64,000 nt of DNA from Magnetococcales bacterium (GTDB lineage: Bacteria > Pseudomonadota > Magnetococcia > Magnetococcales > UBA8363), in NCBI GenBank assembly GCA_015228925.1, contig JADGCQ010000002.1, positions 62,001 through 126,000 on the forward strand, written 5' to 3'. Shown here one piece after another: positions 23,977 to 31,651 of the stretch; the first letter of the stretch is position 1, and every line of letters begins with the position of its first letter. The notes beneath the pieces were generated by a model. The model saw only the letters and a program-made list of their open reading frames with translations. It was not told the DNA's origin and did not search any database. The position numbers and the translations under genes were made by a program.

Positions 23977-26900
23977 TCACGACCAAACTCGGGCACAACG
24001 GAAACCCAGGTAGTCGATGCGATTCGCCGGACCGCCCCCGAAGCGAAGCGCCGCACGCACGCTGCGGGCATTGCTGCTCCAGGAACCACCGCGTATCACG
24101 CGATCCGCCGACGGCCCACTCCGCACACTACCATCCGCAGGAGCTTCTGCATAGGACTCATGCCAAGCATCGGCACACCATTCCCAAACATTACCATGCA
24201 TCTCGTAAAGCCCCCAAGGGTTCGGGGGGAGACTCGCCACCGGAACCGTCTGCTTCCGGTATTCCCCCTTGGGTCCATCCCGGTAAGGATGTTTGCCATT
24301 ATAATTCACTTGCTCTGGGGTGATGTCTTCGCCAAAACTAAACGGGGTCGTGGTGCCAGCGCGGCAGGCGTATTCCCACTGGGCTTCGCTGGGGAGAGTC
24401 AACGCCAACCCCGAATGTTTTTCATTTATTTTTTCAATAAATTCTTGCACATTTTTAAAGTCTACATTCTCCACCGGTCGGTCTGGAGACTTAAACCGGC
24501 TGGGATTGTCCTCCATTACCACCTGCCACAGGGCCTGAGTACACGCGGTGTCGAACAACCAGAAGCCTTGTTTGAAGGTTACCTCATGCTGCGGGCCTTC
24601 ACGATCCAAACGATCATGCTCATTCTCCGGCGAACCCATAAGGAACCGCCCTGGGGGGATCCAGCGCAGACGTTGGGTCATGGGTTGGGATCCCGGCACG
24701 GGAATGGCGATCCGCGTCCATAGCCCATGACCATCCCGGCCCATGGCTTCAGCCCACGGGGGTTTTTCCATCTGGCCAAAGATCAAGATTTCACGATCAC
24801 TCTTGATTAAAAATGCCGATCTTTTGGGAAGTGGCACCATGGACTGTTTGCCATCCCCTTGCAGATTGAGCAACTTGGTGGAGCCGGGTGATCCCAGCGT
24901 TGGCCCGCGCTCCGCTTGCGGGCCAAACGCCGGGATCACCGGCTCCGCTGCCTGGCCTGCCTGGCTCACCTGAACTCGGGCACAACGGAAACCCAGGGAG
25001 ACGTAGCGAAGCGCCGGACCGAACCTGCCGCGATTCGCCGCACGCACGCTGCGAGCGTGATTGCTCCAGGAACCACCGCGCATCACGCGATCCACCGACG
25101 GCCCATCCCAGACGCTACCATCCGTGGGAGCCTTGGCATAGGAACCATGCCAAGCATCCGCACACCATTCCCAAACATTCCCATGCATCTCGTACAGCCC
25201 CCAGAGATTGGGCGGGAGGCTTGCCACCGGAACCGTCTGCTTCCGGTATTCCCCCTTGGGTCCATCCCGATAGGGAAAATTGCCATCATAATTCACCTGC
25301 TCCGGGGTGATGTTTTCGCCAAAGCTGAACGGGGTCGTGGTACCGGCGCGGCAGGCATATTCCCACTGGGATTCACTGGGGAGGGTCAGTTCCAGGCCGG
25401 GATGGGCTTGGTTGATCTTTTCGAGAAATTTTTGTACATCCTCAAAATTCACCTTCTCCACAGGCCGGTCCGGGGATTTGAACGCACTGGGATTATCCCC
25501 CATCACCGTCTGCCACAGGGCCTGGGTACAGACGGTATCGAACAACCAGAACCCTTGTTTGAAAGTCACCTCGTGCTGCGGGCCTTCGTCATCAGAATGG
25601 TCAGGCTCCTCTTTCGGCGAACCCATGAGGAACCGCCCCGGGGAAATCCAGCGCAAACGTTGTTGAACACCCTCGTGGGTAAAAACCACCCAGGCACCAT
25701 ACGTATCCCGACCCCAAGATTCGGCCCAGGGGGGAGACACGCCCCCTTGCCAGAAATCCGGGGAGTCATCGGCGGGGGGAAGAAAAAGCGTGGGTTCCAG
25801 ATATAGCAGATCTTGCGTGCCGTAAATCACCCCCAGGGGGCTGCCGCTGGCGGCGGTCCCCGCCATCAGGTGGTCCCCCTGTTGAAAAAGGGAAATGGCC
25901 ACCGGAGTCTCATGGCGCGGCGGCAGATGGCGCAAGTCGAAGCCCGGCGGTGGCAAGCGGTCAGGCTCATCGCGGAAGGCGGCGGCGAACATCGCGTCCT
26001 GCACCGACTTGAGTTCCCTATCTCCGTGTTGGTAAAGGTCGGTGGGATCGGCGCGGCGATGCACCCGACGAAACCAAGCCTCGCCTAGTTCCGAGTCCAC
26101 CACCCTGGCCGAAAGCTTTTTGAACCGACCACGAGCGGCGGCATGATCCTTCCCGGTGAGGGAGGCCGGTAGGCGCAACACCTCCTCATCCCACACCTCC
26201 CGGCACAACCCTTCCCGGTTGTGCCAACGCCGCAGAGAGGCCACAACCTGTTCTTTCAGCGTTTCTTTTTCTCCCGCAAACCGGGGCCAGAGCCAGTCCA
26301 GGGCGTTGGGATCCAGGGTACCACCCATCGTTGATCGGCCCACCATGGCAGGGTGGGTCCAGCAATCGGCCTCGGTCCCGGCATCCGCCCCATTACCCAA
26401 AAGCAAGCGGATTTCCCGCAGCAACCCGGTTTCGATGCGCACCGCCGGGGCCAGGAGTGCCAACAACCGTTCCGTCCGGGCGTTGATTTCCTCCCGTGTC
26501 AGTGCCACCCCCTCCGCTCCCCGCTCCCAAGGCAAGAGAATCCAGGAGGGCAACCGCCGGGGCCGCATACGCCAAGCTGGAGCCGGCGACAAAGCCAACA
26601 GGCGGCAGCCATGGCGGCGCAGTCGCTTCCCCCATTGCTCCCACAGGGCCGCCTTTCGAGCAGCATCGGGGGCAAGCGCACCCATATCCCCCAAGGCCAG
26701 CACCAAGGCACCGGGATCCGGGGGGACATATTTTCTGAAGCGGTTTCCGGGTTCGACAATCACGGGACGGGCGCACGTCTCCCGCAGCAGGACAAACTCC
26801 ACCGCCTGCCGGGGAAAAAGTGCCGCCAGCCGCAAGGCAGCCCAATCCAGATCGTCCTGAAAAGGGATCAAACGCTGGGAACGATCAAGAATAATCTGGA

Positions 26901-27417
26901 TCCCCCGCCCCCAGCGGCGGCGCGACAACCGGGGCAGACGATCCAACACCCGCCCCTGGACGACACAACGCACCAGCCGGTCCTGGTCCGGTCGCGCACC
27001 GGAAATCTGCACTGTACCCCAGGCTCGCAGCCGGGTCATCACCCCGTTCCAGCCGCCAAGCCGGACACCATCCGGCATCTGGGGTCGTGGTTCCTCCCCA
27101 TCCTCTTGATCGAATGGGGAAACCACTCGTGGCAGGGGGGAGAGAAATTCACAGTGAACCAGATGCCAGAAAGGGACGGGAAGCTGGTCGGCGATACGGA
27201 ACTCTTTTGGCTCGGTTTTGATTGTCTCCTGGACAGCGGCTTCCTCGGAGGAGATACCTTCCAGCTGAAAAACCTGTTCAGACTTGGTTTCCAACTCAAA
27301 CCCCACCAGCCCGACCATGGCCGCCAACGCCTCTGGGCCACCCTCCCCATAGACGATCAGCAGATCCGTGTAACCGCAGATTCCCCGTGGGAATGTTGTT
27401 TTATCTTGTACGCGCAT
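23977..27417 (-). CDS. vWA-like/SAV_2336-like protein with two FGE-sulfatase domains
   Basis: 1146 residues. Region 1-165 is unrecognised. Region about 170-300 looks like a degenerate vWA/SAV_2336-type fold: a beta-strand ending in ILDRSQRLIPF (D178, S180) and LVLALGDMGAL, then LLALSPAPAWRMRPRRLP. Region 300-545 is helical. Two FGE domains follow: about 590-815 and 918-1144, each with RFLMGSP, EGPQHEVTFKQGFWLFD, WEYACRAGTTTPFSFGE, GNVWEWCADAWH and GGSW to LGFRCARV. Both lack the catalytic Cys pair. It starts 15 bases after the MoxR gene stop. A MoxR ATPase plus vWA-like plus FGE layout is known from vWA-MoxR-type bacterial conflict systems; the fusion to two FGE domains with variable ends suggests a diversified sensor. 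The vWA assignment is my inference. Confidence 0.8.
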   Translation of the reverse strand: MRVQDKTTFPRGICGYTDLLIVYGEGGPEALAAMVGLVGFELETKSEQVFQLEGISSEEAAVQETIKTEPKEFRIADQLPVPFWHLVHCEFLSPLPRVVSPFDQEDGEEPRPQMPDGVRLGGWNGVMTRLRAWGTVQISGARPDQDRLVRCVVQGRVLDRLPRLSRRRWGRGIQIILDRSQRLIPFQDDLDWAALRLAALFPRQAVEFVLLRETCARPVIVEPGNRFRKYVPPDPGALVLALGDMGALAPDAARKAALWEQWGKRLRRHGCRLLALSPAPAWRMRPRRLPSWILLPWERGAEGVALTREEINARTERLLALLAPAVRIETGLLREIRLLLGNGADAGTEADCWTHPAMVGRSTMGGTLDPNALDWLWPRFAGEKETLKEQVVASLRRWHNREGLCREVWDEEVLRLPASLTGKDHAAARGRFKKLSARVVDSELGEAWFRRVHRRADPTDLYQHGDRELKSVQDAMFAAAFRDEPDRLPPPGFDLRHLPPRHETPVAISLFQQGDHLMAGTAASGSPLGVIYGTQDLLYLEPTLFLPPADDSPDFWQGGVSPPWAESWGRDTYGAWVVFTHEGVQQRLRWISPGRFLMGSPKEEPDHSDDEGPQHEVTFKQGFWLFDTVCTQALWQTVMGDNPSAFKSPDRPVEKVNFEDVQKFLEKINQAHPGLELTLPSESQWEYACRAGTTTPFSFGENITPEQVNYDGNFPYRDGPKGEYRKQTVPVASLPPNLWGLYEMHGNVWEWCADAWHGSYAKAPTDGSVWDGPSVDRVMRGGSWSNHARSVRAANRGRFGPALRYVSLGFRCARVQVSQAGQAAEPVIPAFGPQAERGPTLGSPGSTKLLNLQGDGKQSMVPLPKRSAFLIKSDREILIFGQMEKPPWAEAMGRDGHGLWTRIAIPVPGSQPMTQRLRWIPPGRFLMGSPENEHDRLDREGPQHEVTFKQGFWLFDTACTQALWQVVMEDNPSRFKSPDRPVENVDFKNVQEFIEKINEKHSGLALTLPSEAQWEYACRAGTTTPFSFGEDITPEQVNYNGKHPYRDGPKGEYRKQTVPVASLPPNPWGLYEMHGNVWEWCADAWHESYAEAPADGSVRSGPSADRVIRGGSWSSNARSVRAALRFGGGPANRIDYLGFRCARVWS
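23986..24090 (-). repeat. DGR-type variable region VR2 (second FGE domain)
   Basis: 105 nt at the end of the 23977-27417 gene. The variable codons at the same positions as VR1 are AGC, AGC, AAT, AGC, CTT, TTC, GGC, AAT, ATC, GAC, TAC. Differences from VR1 fall almost only in first and second codon positions of these codons, apart from the terminal TGG versus CAG codon and one third-position change. Confidence 0.8.
24973..25077 (-). repeat. DGR-type variable region VR3 (first FGE domain)
   Basis: 105 nt inside the 23977-27417 gene. Variable codons: AGC, AAT, CAC, AGC, AAT, GGC, TTC, CTT, TAC, GTC, TCC. The codon between two of them is AGG here and GGG in VR1 and VR2, again an A-to-G type change. 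Internal placement is unusual, because DGR variable regions normally sit at the 3' end of a gene; this one may be a duplicated copy now frozen. Confidence 0.75.
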
Positions 27418-27432
27418 AAGATAAAACCGGCC

Positions 27433-28422
27433 TCAATCCATGGTCCTGGGATCCACATTCTTCTTCAGGGTAAACTGGGCCACCACCTTCAGCATTTTTG
27501 TTTGCTCATCTGCGGTTTTGCCCAGTTTCAGGACCGCGCGCAAAAGATCCAGATATTCCGCCTGTCCAGGAAGCGGGGTGATACGTTCCTCCTCGGCCAT
27601 CCTGCGATGGGTAGTGAGCAAATTGGCGGCCTCTTTCAGTACCTCCCGCCCCGCCTGGGGAAAATGGGCCTGGCCCCGTTGCAGCAACAACGCTTTCAAC
27701 GCCTCTTCACCCTTGGGCAGTTGCAACCAAAGCACCATGCAGCGACGCAAGAAGGCATCGGGCAAGGCGCGCTCCTCGTTGGTGGTGATGATCACCAGGG
27801 GTAGGGTTTCATTGGCTCGCACCGGATAACCATGGCCCTTGGGGGTAAAGGCGCGGTTGCCCAAAACTTCCAACAAGCCATTAGGCACCTCCGGTTCCGC
27901 CTTATCGATCTCATCCAGAAGAAATACACTGCCATTTTTCCAGACACCACCATCGTTCTGGGTGGGTTCCTCACCGCCGGAAAGTTCGGCCTGTTTGATC
28001 GCCCCCGGCCAATCAAAGGCCCACCACAGGGGACCGGGCTGGATAAACCGGGCCACCTGCAATCCCTCCCGGATGGTCTCCGGCTCCTGGCGCAGGGCCG
28101 CCGCCAGTTGCGCCTCGGCCAGACGATGGACGGCATCAAAACTCCAGAGCAGATCCCGAGATTCGGTCTGGGAATCCACCACATGAGAGACAAACACCCG
28201 CCCCAATTTCTTGGCCGCCGCCCGCGCCAACTGGCTCTTCCCGGTTCCCGGTTCTCCCCGCACCAAAAGGGGCCGACCAGCGGCAATAGCGGCATTGATA
28301 GCGTGGATCTCCTCGACCGTCAGGAGATGTACTTGGTCGGCCACCTCGCCACCATTTTTGAAATCAACCTGGATCCAGGGTGCTTTTCCTGTGGGTAACG
28401 CGATATGATCCTGTTGGCTCAT
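27433..28422 (-). CDS. MoxR-type AAA+ ATPase
   Basis: 329 residues. Walker A VRGEPGTGKSQLARA, the MoxR-type substrate loop region (SQTESRDLLWSFDAVHRLAE), Walker B SVFLLDEIDKA, sensor 1 VIITTNEERALPDAFLRRC, and a helical lid. MoxR ATPases usually work with a vWA-domain partner as a metal-ion-dependent chaperone. Here the next gene, 15 bases downstream, encodes the vWA-like/FGE protein. The start overlaps the stop of the upstream cyclase-like gene (28419-28422, ATGA). Residues for ATP hydrolysis look intact. It is likely the ATP-driven core of the conflict-system module. Confidence 0.92.
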   Translation of the reverse strand: MSQQDHIALPTGKAPWIQVDFKNGGEVADQVHLLTVEEIHAINAAIAAGRPLLVRGEPGTGKSQLARAAAKKLGRVFVSHVVDSQTESRDLLWSFDAVHRLAEAQLAAALRQEPETIREGLQVARFIQPGPLWWAFDWPGAIKQAELSGGEEPTQNDGGVWKNGSVFLLDEIDKAEPEVPNGLLEVLGNRAFTPKGHGYPVRANETLPLVIITTNEERALPDAFLRRCMVLWLQLPKGEEALKALLLQRGQAHFPQAGREVLKEAANLLTTHRRMAEEERITPLPGQAEYLDLLRAVLKLGKTADEQTKMLKVVAQFTLKKNVDPRTMD

Positions 28423-29972
28423 GGGGTCGTCCGAATGACAAGGTTGCGAATCTGATTAACAAGACGCTGTTCATCTACGGAATATTCGCTCAAACGAACA
28501 ATAGCCAGTTCGGGATAGGTCTCTGCGAGCCAGTCGAGCCGCTTATCGTATATTTCCCTATCGGCAGGATTGCCCGGATCCGCTTCGCAAATATAATAAT
28601 GGCGATAGCCGGACTCGACAAAATAGCTGCGGTACTGCTCACGGATGGCTGCCTCGACATTTGTCACTGTTCTTGCGTTAGACGGTATCTGAACTCTTTT
28701 CTTCATATCCGCCTGGACATTTTGCTGGAATCCGTCGGACAATCCAATCTCCGGTTGTCCCAGAAGAGACCCCGGTAAGGATGTGTCCGCTTCAACAGGA
28801 AAATCCTGTTCCGTAGAATCCCAGACCACCTCACGCGAATCCAGCCCAGCCATGATAAGAGCCGCCAACGTGGGATCGCCTGCGGGGAGAAAAACAACTT
28901 CCCCAAGTTCGACCTGTCCGCCCAAACGCTCGCGCTCGGGGACACTCATTCCCATACCACTGGCACTGCGGCTGGGAAGCAGGTACCTGCTGATCGCTTC
29001 GATCCCATGGACGCTCTCCTTATCCGGTGCGGCAAGGAACCCTTGGTGAAGTGTGGAGAGCATTTCTATGGCTTTTTTAAATTCCAGGGCAACCAGACGG
29101 CTGGTCAAAACATCTTCGTTCCTGAACGCCGTTTCATCGGATATGGGTTCGGACGTGGGATCCAAGTGGAGTTCCAACGCCTCCATGACCCTCGGACACC
29201 TACCAAGGATGTCGGCAATCTTCTTTTTCAACTCATTAAATAACCTGTCGATATCGCGTTTGGAATCAGCAGATGAGGGGCTTGGTTTTTTCGGCTTGGT
29301 ACCCGTGGAAGTCTTTGGCCCGCTTGTTCCACTGCCGGAGGCTTTTTTGGCTTTCTTCACTGTGGGGGCAAAGTCTTTGGCATCTGCCTGAACATAAGCC
29401 ACCATTTTTTTTCCACCTTTGACAACCAGTACCCTGCGCTCCCAGTTACGATTTACCGGAGGGGCCAAATCAGGATCGGATTTCTGGGTATGGCTGTTCC
29501 AGTTGTCCCAGAAGAACAGTGATGCCACCAGCACCAGTGGATCATCCTTCTTTTTTTTCAAAAGATTTCGGATTTCCACGCTGTCAATCAGCCGGGCGGC
29601 CTCAATGAGTGCCGAACCCAAAATCTGGTCTTCCGCCAATCCAACCTGCCCCAAGGTCAATCCCACCCGCAGTCGCAGAGGGTATCCCGAGTGGTTGGTG
29701 TTGTCCGTTTTCAAAAACTCCTCCAGGTTAAATCCAATGCGCATAGCCACTGGAGTGGGAAAATTTTCCAGGAATAGATAATAACCATCGCCAACGCCAT
29801 GACGGCGGATAATCCCTCCAGGATTGGCAAATCCCACCAGGGGTTTGATACTGGCCACGAGTGCCCCATACAGACGAACCAAGATGGCGGCTCTCTCATC
29901 GTCTGTCTTCAAATCGCTGAATCCAGCCATATCCACCAGGATAATGGGGATGGCTGACGGTTTTTTTTCCAT
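28419..29972 (-). CDS. Degenerate class III nucleotide-cyclase-like protein of the MoxR operon
   Basis: 517 residues from ATG 29972, which follows GGAGAAACTCGC; an in-frame start at 30014 is less likely. The N-terminal 190 residues resemble a class III cyclase: IILVDMAGFSDL with a metal Asp at 14, GVGDGYYLFLE with a second Asp at 62, and ALIEAARL where cyclases have VNxAARL. The transition-state Asn is thus lost and Arg kept, so activity is doubtful; it may be a nucleotide sensor. A Lys/Ser-rich linker (about 203-240) follows, then a helical middle and an unrecognised C-terminal domain (about 390-517, YRHYYICEADPGNPADREIY). By position it could be the third partner of a vWA-MoxR ternary system. 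Confidence 0.7.
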   Translation of the reverse strand: MEKKPSAIPIILVDMAGFSDLKTDDERAAILVRLYGALVASIKPLVGFANPGGIIRRHGVGDGYYLFLENFPTPVAMRIGFNLEEFLKTDNTNHSGYPLRLRVGLTLGQVGLAEDQILGSALIEAARLIDSVEIRNLLKKKKDDPLVLVASLFFWDNWNSHTQKSDPDLAPPVNRNWERRVLVVKGGKKMVAYVQADAKDFAPTVKKAKKASGSGTSGPKTSTGTKPKKPSPSSADSKRDIDRLFNELKKKIADILGRCPRVMEALELHLDPTSEPISDETAFRNEDVLTSRLVALEFKKAIEMLSTLHQGFLAAPDKESVHGIEAISRYLLPSRSASGMGMSVPERERLGGQVELGEVVFLPAGDPTLAALIMAGLDSREVVWDSTEQDFPVEADTSLPGSLLGQPEIGLSDGFQQNVQADMKKRVQIPSNARTVTNVEAAIREQYRSYFVESGYRHYYICEADPGNPADREIYDKRLDWLAETYPELAIVRLSEYSVDEQRLVNQIRNLVIRTTP

Positions 29973-30010
29973 GCGAGTTTCTCCGACAATGTGAATGAGA
30001 GCGCAAACGA

Positions 30011-31468
30011 TCAAACCAAAACTTTGATCTTTCGATACGCATAAAAAAGCATACGAAATAATAAAATACCATGACGAAACCGAGAGATTTGGGTTTCACC
30101 ATAGGCCCTTGAGGCATAATGGACGGGAATCTCCACCATTTTTAAATGCCCCTTGATGGCCCCAAAAATCAGATCAAAATCGCCAAACGGATCAAAATCT
30201 CCAAAATAATGGCGATTGGCCTTGATGGTCTGATAATGCCGCCGGCGTAGCACCTTGGTTCCACATAATGTGTCGGTATATCTTTGATTGAGTATCCAAG
30301 TAAACAAAATGGAAAACAATGCGTTGGCGATGCGGTTGAGTGGACGCATGGCCTCCCCCTCCATGGCATAAACCAGCCGCGTACCAATGATAAAATCCCC
30401 CTTGTTGCTGGCAATGGCGTGGTAAAACTTGGGCAACTCCTCGGGGGGAACCGTCAAATCGGCATCGAGAATAATCAAAACATCCCCCCGTGCATGGTCA
30501 AATCCCTTGTAGACGGCATCCGCCTTCCCCTGGCCATCCTGGACCAACACCGAAATATCCCATTGGGGATAGGCTTTCATGACACGATGGATCTCTTCCA
30601 AAGTCCCATCCTGGCTGTGCCCCTCGACAAAAAGTATCTCCATGTCGGCACACAGACGGGGCATTCGTTGGATAGCCGCTTCAATATTGCCTTTCTCATT
30701 GCGGCAGGGGATGACAACCGTGGCCGAGGGTGTTCTATCTTCCGGGGATTCAAGACCCATGGGGCGTGCCACCAAATAATAGCGGACGCACAACCGACGA
30801 AATACCGGTAAGGGGGCCAACAGCAAATTGACTAAAAACCCCAGCCCAAATAACCGGATGGGAAGCAATTGTCGCCGTTCATGACGCACCACCTGATAAT
30901 CCGAAAACTCCAAAAGTGCCCCAATCTCCGCCATGGAAAGCCAATTTTCCTGAAGTGACGGCATTTTCAGCCCCAGTTTCTCTCCGGCACGTAAAACAGG
31001 CTCCCAAATCCAGTTATAATGCGAAACAACCAGGCGGGTATCGCTGGTACACAAAGAACGGAGACGGGTGAATACCTCAGTGCAGTCATGCAGCATCCCC
31101 ACGGTATCGACAAGAATGATAAAATCAAAAGGTTCCGACCATTGCCCAAGGATCTCAGGATCTTCCAGATTTCCCTCGACAAAATGCAGATGGGGATGGT
31201 TTTCCCGGGCCACCGCAATCATGGCAGGACTGATATCCACACCCACGCCATAAGAAGGTTTCAACTCTGCAAGCAACCTCCCAGAACCACACCCCAGATC
31301 CAATACCCGCTTCCCCTCGGGAATCAGAAAGCGCATGGTGCGCAGATCGTCCTCATGAAAAAAACGGTTGCGTTGGATCCAATCCTCTCGTTGAGCGGCC
31401 AAAGGGTCATAATGAGAACGGATGGTTTGATCTCTGGTACGGGTAATCTGCGCGTGCCGTGTCATCAC
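30011..31468 (-). CDS. SAM methyltransferase fused to family 2 glycosyltransferase
   Basis: 485 residues. The N-terminal half (about 40-170) is a class I SAM-dependent methyltransferase: GKRVLDLGCGSGRLLAEL, GVDISPAMIAVA, FDFIILVDTVGML. The C-terminal half (from about 245) is a GT2 enzyme of the dolichyl-phosphate-mannose-synthase type: SATVVIPCRNEKGNIEAA, LIILDADLTVPPEELP, FIIGTRLVYAMEGEAMR, GTKVLRRRHY. No membrane helices follow the GT2 part. It is probably involved in lipid-linked sugar or surface glycan synthesis. It lies 38 bases upstream of the cyclase-like gene on the same strand, so it may be co-transcribed with the conflict genes although no functional link is obvious. Confidence 0.88.
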   Translation of the reverse strand: MMTRHAQITRTRDQTIRSHYDPLAAQREDWIQRNRFFHEDDLRTMRFLIPEGKRVLDLGCGSGRLLAELKPSYGVGVDISPAMIAVARENHPHLHFVEGNLEDPEILGQWSEPFDFIILVDTVGMLHDCTEVFTRLRSLCTSDTRLVVSHYNWIWEPVLRAGEKLGLKMPSLQENWLSMAEIGALLEFSDYQVVRHERRQLLPIRLFGLGFLVNLLLAPLPVFRRLCVRYYLVARPMGLESPEDRTPSATVVIPCRNEKGNIEAAIQRMPRLCADMEILFVEGHSQDGTLEEIHRVMKAYPQWDISVLVQDGQGKADAVYKGFDHARGDVLIILDADLTVPPEELPKFYHAIASNKGDFIIGTRLVYAMEGEAMRPLNRIANALFSILFTWILNQRYTDTLCGTKVLRRRHYQTIKANRHYFGDFDPFGDFDLIFGAIKGHLKMVEIPVHYASRAYGETQISRFRHGILLFRMLFYAYRKIKVLV

Positions 31469-31569
31469 ATCTCTCTATAACAATGGCTCAACGGGGGCAT
31501 CAGTCCCAATGCCGTGATATGGGTCAGTGTACTCTGGCATACCCTGTTTTCCAATATATCATGGCAAGG

Positions 31570-31610
31570 AAAATGCAAAAAGCCCGTGGGGACGTGACTC
31601 CCCACAGGCT
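31570..31610 (-). terminator. Intrinsic terminator of the peptidase-hydrolase gene
   Basis: On the minus strand AGCC-GTGGGGA pairs with TCCCCAC-GGCT (31581-31610) around a 6-nt loop, and the stem is followed by TTTTTGCATTTT. This is a classical intrinsic terminator 42 bases after the stop at 31652, so the peptidase-hydrolase gene is a transcription unit separate from the methyltransferase-GT gene that follows. Confidence 0.8.
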
Positions 31611-31651
31611 CGCACAGACTGTGTTGCATCAAAACAAAAATACAACGCCCA

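Noticed and set aside
22268-25100. DGR template repeat or reverse transcriptase inside this window
   Set aside because: No non-coding copy of the variable region with AAY codons and no protein with reverse transcriptase motifs was found on either strand; absence by eye is not proof.
23977-27417. FGE domains as active formylglycine-generating enzymes
   Set aside because: The catalytic Cys pair after GGSW/GGSY is absent in all three domains and no sulfatase gene is near; a binding role fits better.
26353-27804. Long plus-strand open frame (483 codons) opposite the FGE/MoxR genes
   Set aside because: It crosses the boundary of two well-supported minus-strand genes, has no ribosome binding site and a Gln/Pro/Arg-rich, family-free product; it is the antisense shadow of GC-rich coding DNA.
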